A stretch of DNA of 64,000 nucleotides from Candidatus Brocadia sapporoensis (lineage in GTDB: Bacteria; Planctomycetota; Brocadiia; Brocadiales; Brocadiaceae), in assembly GCF_001753675.2 (NCBI RefSeq), contig NZ_MJUW02000114.1:1-64000 (forward strand), read 5' to 3'. This document shows positions 56,608-64,000 of this stretch, in pieces (position 1 is the first letter of the stretch; each line of letters begins with the position of its first letter). The translations under genes and the position numbers were made by a program. The notes below the pieces were generated by a model. That model was not told the DNA's origin, searched no databases, and worked only from the letters and a program-made list of their open reading frames with translations.

Positions 56608-59600
56608 TTTGTTTTGTTTTTAATTAACCCTAAAGAACAAATGATTTGGGGTTCTTTACAGGTCTTTTCATCTTCCTTTGTATTACACAATTTGTCTTCA
56701 TCCCGTAATGATACAACTAAATTTGCCAGGTCTTCATCCGAAATACCAGCTTTTAGCTGCCTGTTTAATGTTTCCCGGGCAAATTCTTTTAAGGGGAATT
56801 TGTATAAATCATCTATCGCCCTTTTCAGCGCTTCATTTACAAACAGGGTGCCTTTGTATTCCTCATAGTAGCGGTTCAAGCGCATGTACGTCCTGTAACG
56901 CGCTCCAGATTTTTTACCTAGCTGACCGCCAATAGTGCTTTCAACGTGCTTTATATGTTCAATACCCTTTTCCACCAGTTTGTGATGATTATCCATTTTA
57001 TATAATGCGGGGGTATTGGGGGTACATTCCGCTGCCTTAAGAATTTCAAGTTGAGACTGTGAAATGATTTCCCCCTTTCTATCCACCCATACTAAGACAT
57101 CATTATCATCCGCCGTCCGTGTGTACACGACAACGCCTTCATCCTTTTTCATGTATTCTTGTTTTAGTGATTTCGTGGCATAAATTACATGAGGCAGATC
57201 AGGGATTGTCTTTTTCAGGGTTGGGTCGGCATCAGTGGCATTTTTCCATATCTGATAAGCATAGGACGCCAAATCAACCTCTGTGTCATCTTCTTCATCA
57301 AGAATGCCCTGTTTTTCGTTGTAAAAGTCATGAATTTTAACAGGGTCGCCGTCAAAAAATACCTCGTCAGAACCAACAACCTCGGCGTTTTCTTCTATCC
57401 TTTTTCTCAGCCTGCCTCTCAATTTTATAATTTTTTCTATGCCTTCTTCAGGTAAAAATGAATAGCAAAGAATTTTATCCGACTTCTGTCCAATTCTGTC
57501 TATCCTTCCTGCCCTTTGAATAAGCCGGATAATAGCCCAAGGCAGGTCATAATTCACAAGAATATGACAATCCTGCAGGTTTTGTCCTTCGCTTAAGACA
57601 TCGGTTGTTATTAAAACCCTTATTTCATTAGAGGTATTTATAATTTCTTTTTTATCGTTGCTTACCGGGCTAAATCTGTAAACGTAACTTGTAGGGTCTT
57701 CGCTGTCGCCGGTAACGCACTCTATCTGCTTTATATTTCTCCTTTTCAATTCGTCTCGCAGATAATATGCCGTGTCTGCAAACTGGGTAAAGATTAAAAT
57801 TTTATCTGTTGAGTGTTTTTTTATACAGAGATCGTATAAGGCGTTTAATTGCCTGTCTTCAGCGGGATTCCAGTCCTTGCCGATCTTTAAAATCTTCAAA
57901 ATTTCTTTGTTGTCATTGAGCAATATATTTTTTAGTGTCGCTTGAAAGAATCCGCTTCTGATCCAGTCAAAACGGTTATGGTAGCTTGTTTCGTATAATG
58001 TATAAATTTTTTCGGCCTGTACATAGTAGTCTTCTTCATGAAGTAAAATCCTGATTGCGCCTTCATTTGTGCCTGCATTATCCGGGTCAACGTCATCCAG
58101 GAACTCGTCAAGCAAATTTGCCTCCTGGGCGCCAATGGGAAGGGGGAGGTTATTCTCTATTGCATACGCATAAATAGAGTTACGCAGAACATGCCGGCTC
58201 AATGATACCAGAAAGGAATAACCGCTGCTTTCGAGCCTTTTAAAGAGGTTGGTTCTGCAAAAGCCCATGAGCCGTTTGCCTGCATGGGAGAGATTATCCT
58301 GGATGACGGTTTCTTCTTTTGTTGGTTTAAGAGTAGTCTTTTTATCGAGATAATTGCCCAGTCCATATCTCGGAAGATTTAAACCATTAATGGTATCTAC
58401 AATGACGTCAGAGTATAGTTGCGCATATTGATCTTTCGGGTTGTTGGGATTGAAGTCGTATTCAACTTTCTTTGGCAATCTGTCGGGAAAATAGGAACGA
58501 CCTCCATCCGAAAACAAGAGATATTTCCTTCCATTGGCGGGATCGGTTTCAGCGTAGTTCTGTTTAATAAAGCTTCTTGGCCTTCTTACCATATACAGCC
58601 GCATCAGTTCACGCCAATCATCTGCATAATCACTTTTTTCGAATGCAGGCAACGTTGTTGCAGGGTATTGATATTTTGCCATAAACTGAACCCTGCCGCC
58701 GATGCTTTCAATAAACTTCTCCGGGCATATGCCCAGATCTTTATCTTCCGGAATAAAAAGCCGGAGCTGGTTGGACAGGTCAAGATATGTTTTATTATAG
58801 GGGGTAGCTGAGAGCATAATAACCTTGCTCTCGTTAATCTGGATGTATTCCTGAATAGCCCTGTATCTCTTGCCTTCCCTGTTTCGTAAATTATGGCTTT
58901 CGTCAATAATGATTAACCGGTATCTCCTCAATGTTGGCAGAGCCGATTGAACTTGAGTAATGGGCAAGACCTTTGCCCGCAATTGATATGTATGCGCGTA
59001 GTCCTCCCACATATTTGTAAGGTTCCTGGGGCAGATGATGAGCGTTTCAAGGAAGAAGTCTTCCTCAAATATCTTGGCTAAAGCGGTGGCTGTAAGGGTT
59101 TTCCCGAACCCAACAACATCGCCAATTATGACACCATCCCTCTTATTCAGGTAATGTGCGGCTATCGAGACGGCTTTTTGCTGGAAACCATGCAATTTCT
59201 CCTGAAGAATCTTTGGGATTTTAAATTCTGTCAATCCTGCACGCGCCTCGCGAGATAAATGGTAGGCAATTTTCAGATAGATGTGATAAGGCGAAACTAA
59301 TCTGTCGGCAGCCCAGCTCGTATCAATTATTTCAATCAATTCTTTGGATATATCTATGCACCACCTGTCGTTCCATCTATCCTCGAACCAGGTTGAAAGT
59401 TTTAATGCTGCGTCCTGTTCCAGGACATCAACATTTAATTCGCCCTGATGAAGCAGACCGGCAAGGGTTAAATTGCTGCTGCCTAAGTAACCAATAATGG
59501 GACTAATCTTGTCATCTCTGAATAAGAGATATAATTTGGCATGTAACGGATGTTTTAAATAAAGTTTAACAACGACCTTTTTGTCTTTTATTTGTTGCGA

Positions 59601-59954
59601 TAACTTTCTTAAGCCGATCTCGTCTTCTTCCGTTGGGATGCCAATGGTTAACTGATCCTTAAATTCCTGCGCCAGTTTCTTTTTAATGGCGGATGCTGTT
59701 TGATTGTCAATAAGACCCTGCTCAGTTTTATAAAAATATTCACGTATGATTTCAAGGGGAGGTTTTTGCATGCCGATGAGCAGTCTGCAACAATTACCAT
59801 CACCCCCTTTGAGACTATCTATCCGGGCAGCAATCTCTTTCCACCCCCTCAGATTGAAATAGCCAACGCAGAAGTCGCCCCTGTGAGACACTTCTAAGGT
59901 ATTATTTAATCCCTGAACTAAATGATTTTCGATGTTGTCAAAGATTTTCGGCAA
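56604..59954 (-). CDS. PLD-domain SNF2-type helicase (restriction/anti-phage)
   Basis: An 1116-residue protein. The start is TTG at 59954, with AAGGGG six bases upstream overlapping the permease stop. Residues 1-200 form a phospholipase D-like nuclease domain (HPLHAKLYLLFRD with HxK, then YLGSSNLTLAG). A superfamily 2/SNF2 motor follows: P-loop IIGDVVGFGKTLTATAL (about 275), motif II IIIDESHNLRN (about 350), motifs V-VI ITTDVLSEGQNLQDC and QRAGRIDRIGQ (about 810-850). A charged C-terminal region ends the protein. Such PLD-helicases pair with adenine methyltransferases in phage defence, and the next gene is one. The helicase presumably moves on unmodified DNA and the PLD domain cuts it. Confidence 0.86.
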   Translation of the reverse strand: MPKIFDNIENHLVQGLNNTLEVSHRGDFCVGYFNLRGWKEIAARIDSLKGGDGNCCRLLIGMQKPPLEIIREYFYKTEQGLIDNQTASAIKKKLAQEFKDQLTIGIPTEEDEIGLRKLSQQIKDKKVVVKLYLKHPLHAKLYLLFRDDKISPIIGYLGSSNLTLAGLLHQGELNVDVLEQDAALKLSTWFEDRWNDRWCIDISKELIEIIDTSWAADRLVSPYHIYLKIAYHLSREARAGLTEFKIPKILQEKLHGFQQKAVSIAAHYLNKRDGVIIGDVVGFGKTLTATALAKIFEEDFFLETLIICPRNLTNMWEDYAHTYQLRAKVLPITQVQSALPTLRRYRLIIIDESHNLRNREGKRYRAIQEYIQINESKVIMLSATPYNKTYLDLSNQLRLFIPEDKDLGICPEKFIESIGGRVQFMAKYQYPATTLPAFEKSDYADDWRELMRLYMVRRPRSFIKQNYAETDPANGRKYLLFSDGGRSYFPDRLPKKVEYDFNPNNPKDQYAQLYSDVIVDTINGLNLPRYGLGNYLDKKTTLKPTKEETVIQDNLSHAGKRLMGFCRTNLFKRLESSGYSFLVSLSRHVLRNSIYAYAIENNLPLPIGAQEANLLDEFLDDVDPDNAGTNEGAIRILLHEEDYYVQAEKIYTLYETSYHNRFDWIRSGFFQATLKNILLNDNKEILKILKIGKDWNPAEDRQLNALYDLCIKKHSTDKILIFTQFADTAYYLRDELKRRNIKQIECVTGDSEDPTSYVYRFSPVSNDKKEIINTSNEIRVLITTDVLSEGQNLQDCHILVNYDLPWAIIRLIQRAGRIDRIGQKSDKILCYSFLPEEGIEKIIKLRGRLRKRIEENAEVVGSDEVFFDGDPVKIHDFYNEKQGILDEEDDTEVDLASYAYQIWKNATDADPTLKKTIPDLPHVIYATKSLKQEYMKKDEGVVVYTRTADDNDVLVWVDRKGEIISQSQLEILKAAECTPNTPALYKMDNHHKLVEKGIEHIKHVESTIGGQLGKKSGARYRTYMRLNRYYEEYKGTLFVNEALKRAIDDLYKFPLKEFARETLNRQLKAGISDEDLANLVVSLRDEDKLCNTKEDEKTCKEPQIICSLGLIKNKTK

Positions 59955-59956
59955 GT

Positions 59957-61210
59957 TTACCCCTTGTAATACTCAGAAGACTTGTATTTTGAAATGATTT
60001 CGTCGACAAAGACTTTTACGGTTGAGGCGATGGGTACGGCCAGTAGTAATCCTAAAAATCCAAACAACTGGCTGCAGATCAGGATGGAAAGGATCACCAT
60101 GACAGGACTCAGCCCCAGCCCCTTTCCCATGATCCGGGGGGTTATTACGGTTGCCTCAAGCATTTGTCCTACACCAAAGGTCATTAAGACGTACACAATG
60201 TGTGCGAAATCGTGAAAATGGAAGACTGACAGAACGGAGGCCAGGAATATCCCCGTGCCGGTGCCAACATAGGGAATCAGATTGCCAAAACCCCCTGCAA
60301 AGCCGAGAAGGAATGACAGGGGGACGCCTGCTATGGTCAAACCAATGCTGTAGATAAGGGAAAGAATAAGACAGACGACGAGCTGTCCCCGCAGAAAATG
60401 CCTGAGATTGTCATTCACCCTCGATAAGACCCTCACTGCGTAGTCTCTTTTCGATGCGGGAAAAAAGTCCTTTATAGACTTGGCTATGATATTAAAGTCC
60501 TTGAGCAGGTAAACGGATACGATGCTGAAGATGATGAAATTTAAGAGGATATCAAAAAAACCAAAGGTGCTATAAAAAATATTCCTGACACTATTGGTAA
60601 GAAACCCCATAACATTGGGTAGATACTTTTTAAATTTCCAGGCGATCTGTACGAACATCGTCCTTTTAACGTCCGGTCCTCTTTCATGGGCAGCATCTTG
60701 CGAAGAGACAGATCTCCCTTCCTCGCGTTCACCCATGTTTGCAGATTTCGTTTTATCAGAATCCATGACAGAGACAGGTTCCTTGAATTCCTGCAATATT
60801 AATTTAACTGTCCGGCCAAATTCTGTATCTTTATACCTTTCGACCCACGATTCCAAGGCAGCCTGATATTTTGGGTAATGGTCTTTAATCATACCGCCAA
60901 CCTGATATATTCCACTGGCTGTTTTCGGAATTGCGTAAGTAAGAAATCCGGCGGTAGTCAGGAGAACGGCAATGATAATGAAGACGATACCAAATCCACG
61001 CTGGATGTGTTTCCGGGTAAATGGCCACGTTTTCCGTTCAAAGAAATCAACCGCAGGATCGAAGATATAGGCAACAATAAATGCCATGAGAAGGGAAATG
61101 AGCGTGCCTCTCAGGAAATAACACAAAATAAAAAAGATAATAATCGAAATGCCCGCGAGCATTACGCGTATCCACAGATTGTCCAGCATTTTTTGCCGTT
61201 CGTTTTTCAT
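59957..61210 (-). CDS. AI-2E family transporter
   Basis: A 417-residue membrane protein of the AI-2E/PerM family. About eight spans: two near the N-terminus (residues 14-55), one near 70, then a soluble insert (about 110-190), and a C-terminal block with IAGVPLSFLLGFAGGFGNLIPYVGTGTG and EATVITPRIMGKGLGLSPVM, both typical. Members export small molecules or act as cation antiporters. It starts five bases after the ComEA-like gene stop and its own stop overlaps the helicase ribosome site. Confidence 0.92.
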   Translation of the reverse strand: MKNERQKMLDNLWIRVMLAGISIIIFFILCYFLRGTLISLLMAFIVAYIFDPAVDFFERKTWPFTRKHIQRGFGIVFIIIAVLLTTAGFLTYAIPKTASGIYQVGGMIKDHYPKYQAALESWVERYKDTEFGRTVKLILQEFKEPVSVMDSDKTKSANMGEREEGRSVSSQDAAHERGPDVKRTMFVQIAWKFKKYLPNVMGFLTNSVRNIFYSTFGFFDILLNFIIFSIVSVYLLKDFNIIAKSIKDFFPASKRDYAVRVLSRVNDNLRHFLRGQLVVCLILSLIYSIGLTIAGVPLSFLLGFAGGFGNLIPYVGTGTGIFLASVLSVFHFHDFAHIVYVLMTFGVGQMLEATVITPRIMGKGLGLSPVMVILSILICSQLFGFLGLLLAVPIASTVKVFVDEIISKYKSSEYYKG

Positions 61211-61215
61211 ACGGT

Positions 61216-61623
61216 CTATTCCTGGTTACCCATGTGTGCACTGGTTGTTACTGAGCCTACCGTTATATAATCTCTGATAGCCGCTATGACGGAAGCCCCC
61301 ATGCCTTTTACCTTATCGAGATCATCCAGGGTTGTAAAATTGCCATGTCTTTCGCGATAAGCAACAATGGCCTTCGCCTTTGTCTCACCCAACGCAGGCA
61401 GTAAAACCAGCTCATGCCAGGGGCATGTATTAATATCGAATTTAATTTTTATATCCTCCGGTTTAAGGCTACTGACTATCTCCGTTTTGGGCAACCACCA
61501 ATGATAATCCATGCCCGCTTTTATTATGCTACCAATAAAAAGCGTTGTTGCTAAAAAGTAGATGGTAATAAGTTGCTTTTTTGTGGGGGAGAATCCGTCG
61601 GATGGTTTTTGTGCTATAGTCAT
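61216..61623 (-). CDS. ComEA-like helix-hairpin-helix protein
   Basis: A protein of about 135 residues from ATG 61623 (GCAGG upstream). An N-terminal membrane anchor (about 20-40) is followed by a linker and the double HhH DNA-binding domain: FDINTCPWHELVLLPALGET, KAKAIVAYRERHGNFTTLDD and LDKVKGMGASVIAAIRDYI. This is the ComEA layout, which binds incoming DNA in natural transformation. A DprA-like gene lies ten kilobases away, but no other com gene is visible. Confidence 0.88.
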   Translation of the reverse strand: MTIAQKPSDGFSPTKKQLITIYFLATTLFIGSIIKAGMDYHWWLPKTEIVSSLKPEDIKIKFDINTCPWHELVLLPALGETKAKAIVAYRERHGNFTTLDDLDKVKGMGASVIAAIRDYITVGSVTTSAHMGNQE

Positions 61624-61653
61624 AATACCTGCCTTTTGTTTAGCATATTGCAC

Positions 61654-62201
61654 GGTAAGCCCATATGGGCCAAGAGCTCATAAGAGAGTAGAAATTTTCA
61701 TTTCCGTACCAATATCGTTTCTTTTGACTCCGCACGTTTCATTTCTGATGGTGTGTATTCTAGCAATAATTTCAAAGGATGCAAGACAATAGATTGGTCA
61801 TATTTTGTATCTGTAAGAAGGGAACAGAAGAACAGATATTATATTATCCATAACGAAGCAAAGGGGGGCGAAGAAGGCTTGTATTCTCTGCCTGAATAAC
61901 AATTTCCCCATAAGGATCAGCACGGGTAACAGTCCTGCATGTACCGTTAATCCCCCTCACTCATTCCTGTCTCGATTTTCGGTTGTTTTCTTTCTCCATT
62001 TTGTGCTATATTCTTCATAGAAAAAGTGAACCTTCTTTTCCGTGTTTTCATCCTCAAAACACCATGAATCCCTTAAAAAATTTTATTATTTCCGGCCTAA
62101 TCCTGCAATAAGGCCACGCATTGTTTGCAAGATTGGGTGCATAATAAATTCTTGTGATTAGTCTTATTAGGAATCTTTAACGAAGAAGAGACAGAAGGCT
62201 A
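61654..62201. other. Intergenic, no gene seen
   Basis: About 550 bases between divergent genes. It should hold promoters for both directions, but no consensus pair is clear. I see no RNA gene or repeat. Confidence 0.5.
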
Positions 62202-63296
62202 ATGAGTGTTATCAGAGATACCATAAGGACATTCCAGACAATCTATTTTGCAATGGTGATGTCTACCGGTATAATCTCCATTGCATCTGATTTGCTGGGA
62301 TTTAGCGGTATAGCTTATGGGCTTTTTTATCTTAACATCGTTGCGTACGCAATTATTATGTCATTGCAAATACTCCGGGCAGTGATGTTTTGGGATAATC
62401 TTTATAACGATCTTTCCAATCCAAAATTAAGCCTGGTCTTTTTTGCTATAGTTGCGGGCACCAATATACTGGGATCTCAGTTTGCGGGGATAGCAAATCA
62501 ACCAGAAGTTGCCAAGATATTTTGGTATGTTGGCGTTTTTTTATGGACGATTGTTTCATTATCCACCTTTGGTGTCCTGTTTGTTAAATGCGATCAAAGG
62601 ATTGAAGTGGTGTTGCATGGAGGATGGCTGACTGCGACCGTAGGGACGCAATCCGTGGCAGTACTGGGCGCTATGCTTGCTCCAAAATTCGGAGATTATG
62701 GAGGTTTTGTAATGTTTTTGTCTTTTGTATGGTGGATGATTGGTTCGTTTATTTATATGGCCTTAATTACACTCATTATATACCGTCTGGTGTTTTTCAA
62801 GGCATCTCCTGATGCCTTGATACCACCCTATTGGATTAATATGGGTGCGCTTGCTATTACAACGTTGGCGGGTTCAGTTTTATGTATAAACACCCCCAAA
62901 GTGGCGGGATCTTATACCGATTTCCTGGGATTTACAAAAGGATTTACCCTGTTTTTTTGGTCATTCGGCACATGGTGGATACCATATTTGATTATTATTG
63001 GGATATGGAAATATGGAATTAATAAAACCCCGTTTAAATATAATCCTCTTTACTGGGCTATGGTCTTCCCTTTGGGTATGTATACTGCGTGCACAGTAAG
63101 GCTTTCGCAGGCTATTCAGATTCCCTTTATCGCCAATATATCAAAATATTTTATCTATGCGGCATATGTGGCCTGGGGTTTTATCTTTGTCAGCATGATA
63201 CTTTCCATGATAAAAATAGCTACTGCAAAAGGAGCCCCTAAAATAAAAGAGGAAGAGACTATTCAGCCTCAAATGACTGGCATTGTTAAAAGTTGA
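62202..63296 (+). CDS. TDT-family transporter (tellurite resistance/dicarboxylate type)
   Basis: A 364-residue membrane protein with about ten spans. IYFAMVMSTGIISIASDLLG at the N-terminus is the hallmark of the TehA/Mae1/SLAC1 group, which move anions such as C4-dicarboxylates, sulfite or nitrate-like ions. TATVGTQSVAVLGAMLAP and FFWSFGTWWIPYLIIIGIW match later spans. AGAAGG lies five bases before the ATG. The substrate cannot be decided; no neighbouring gene suggests one. Confidence 0.9.
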   Translation: MSVIRDTIRTFQTIYFAMVMSTGIISIASDLLGFSGIAYGLFYLNIVAYAIIMSLQILRAVMFWDNLYNDLSNPKLSLVFFAIVAGTNILGSQFAGIANQPEVAKIFWYVGVFLWTIVSLSTFGVLFVKCDQRIEVVLHGGWLTATVGTQSVAVLGAMLAPKFGDYGGFVMFLSFVWWMIGSFIYMALITLIIYRLVFFKASPDALIPPYWINMGALAITTLAGSVLCINTPKVAGSYTDFLGFTKGFTLFFWSFGTWWIPYLIIIGIWKYGINKTPFKYNPLYWAMVFPLGMYTACTVRLSQAIQIPFIANISKYFIYAAYVAWGFIFVSMILSMIKIATAKGAPKIKEEETIQPQMTGIVKS

Positions 63297-63368
63297 TCAT
63301 TCCAATAAATCCCGAGACTAAAATCTTCGGAGTGTCTCCAAACTGCTGCCCGTTAATTCAACCCGAAA

Positions 63369-63632
63369 TTGATAAATTTTATCGTAACACCATTTGTGCA
63401 CGGAATTGGAGAGCGATATACGCTTTCCAATTCCGTGCGAATTTGTTATGGGATGCGGCACGTAAGAGCCATAGAGGATGCAATACGATATCCTGAATCC
63501 ATAAACAATAGGCACAGGCAAGAGTTCGTTGGATACATTTATCGTAAGACAGACAAAGGATGTTGTAAGAGAAAAAAGACCGTGGCAGTGATGGTGCAAA
63601 GGGCTTTCTTACGTCTACGAAAGAGCATATGA
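63369..63632 (+). pseudogene. Possible DUF4258-like toxin relic
   Basis: An 87-codon frame whose middle (MRHVRAIEDAIRYPESINNR, then FVGYIYRKTDKG) resembles the DUF4258 nuclease/toxin pattern. The N-terminal part is made of a perfect hairpin (63398-63438) and is not protein-like. There is no Shine-Dalgarno and no antitoxin gene. I treat it as a damaged remnant. Confidence 0.35.
63398..63438. repeat. Perfect 18-bp hairpin
   Basis: GCACGGAATTGGAGAGCG pairs with CGCTTTCCAATTCCGTGC around the loop ATATA, with one G-T pair on the RNA. It is unusually long and exact, and is followed by no T-run. It may be a transposon end, a small structured RNA or a duplicated arm. Confidence 0.8.
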
Positions 63633-63639
63633 AGATGCC

Positions 63640-64000
63640 TTGATAGTGTTGGACATTTCATGTAAAAAAGCATCTCCATGAAGCAGCAGATGCAGGAAGG
63701 AATGAAAAAACCCGGGAGAGCCCGGTAACAACATTAAGAGGTAAAGCACACGGCATACGGCTATTAAGACGTCATGGACACAAAAAGCTCACGGGCTCAG
63801 AAGCAGCATGGATTCCTGGTTTGAGCCGTATTCCATACCTCATAGTTAAAGAAAAGGCTTCTCGAAGCGAGATTCGTGGACTGTTAAGGAAATCTCCTGC
63901 CTTCACGCCAAACAAGAAAATCTCCGGGAAAACCACAATACACATCCTTACCCTCAGGAAAAAATGATACTACAACTTTAATATCACGCCCCTTCGGGAC
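63640..64000. other. Unassigned right end
   Basis: One plus-strand frame stays open for about 100 codons up to a TGA near 63967 (including HGIRLLRRHGHKKLTGSEAA), but it lacks an ATG and a Shine-Dalgarno. It may be the 3' part of a decayed basic protein such as a transposase, or chance. Nothing else is visible. Confidence 0.3.

Overview
The window reads as chromosome of a moderately AT-rich Gram-negative-type bacterium. A complete System II cytochrome c maturation pair (ResB and CcsA), a UbiA/MqnP-like prenyltransferase, rubrerythrin, several lipoproteins and many dispersed palindromic repeats would fit an anammox planctomycete (Brocadiales, Kuenenia/Brocadia-like). That assignment is an inference from gene content and resemblance; no rRNA or tRNA gene is visible to settle it. 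Most genes are housekeeping, broken up by short decayed stretches.

Layout. 0-2.3 kb: a sigma-54 activator with a degenerate receiver domain, flanked by palindromes. 2.3-11 kb: the accessory block of most interest. A small winged-helix-like gene is followed by a class I cyclic-di-GMP (GEMM-I) riboswitch with a strong intrinsic terminator. Below it lie a radical SAM/SPASM peptide maturase, a very small candidate precursor peptide and a 136-residue unknown. The winged-helix plus riboswitch module then recurs in decayed form ahead of a caspase-like protein. After that come a 109-residue unknown, a second radical SAM enzyme, a transglutaminase-like lipoprotein and a secreted partner. I read this as a possible c-di-GMP-controlled peptide-modification locus. 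11-18 kb: mnmG and rny (minus strand), a free-standing lipoyl-domain protein with an extreme acidic tail behind a consensus promoter, and holB. 18-26 kb: ileS, a DUF167 gene, acylphosphatase, ccsA, resB, an OmpA-type lipoprotein and hisI, all on the minus strand. 26-36 kb: a gene relic, a CBS protein, a membrane-anchored BACON/VWA protein, thiE, purB, groES-groEL, a receiver protein and a ubiA-type gene. 36.7-40 kb: decayed sequence with dispersed repeats around a DUF2905 gene. 40-51.5 kb: a TPR lipoprotein, rnpA-yidD, an SDR, an ABC-F ATPase overlapping a methyltransferase gene, a MutY-like glycosylase, an amidase, a zinc-ribbon protein, a DUF3786 protein, rubrerythrin and uvrB.

51.5-61.7 kb is a minus-strand series: ComEA-like protein, AI-2E-type permease, PLD-SNF2 helicase, Eco57I/PglX-like adenine methyltransferase, RAYT transposase, DprA-like protein, then uvrB. 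The helicase and methyltransferase look like a two-gene restriction or anti-phage system. Five copies of a GTAGGGGCGAAGCATT palindrome lie within 4.6 kb here. Two are translated in frame inside proteins, one both ends one gene and supplies the new N-terminus of the next, one provides the helicase stop codon, and one is intergenic. The window ends with a TDT-family transporter and decayed DNA containing a perfect 18-bp hairpin.
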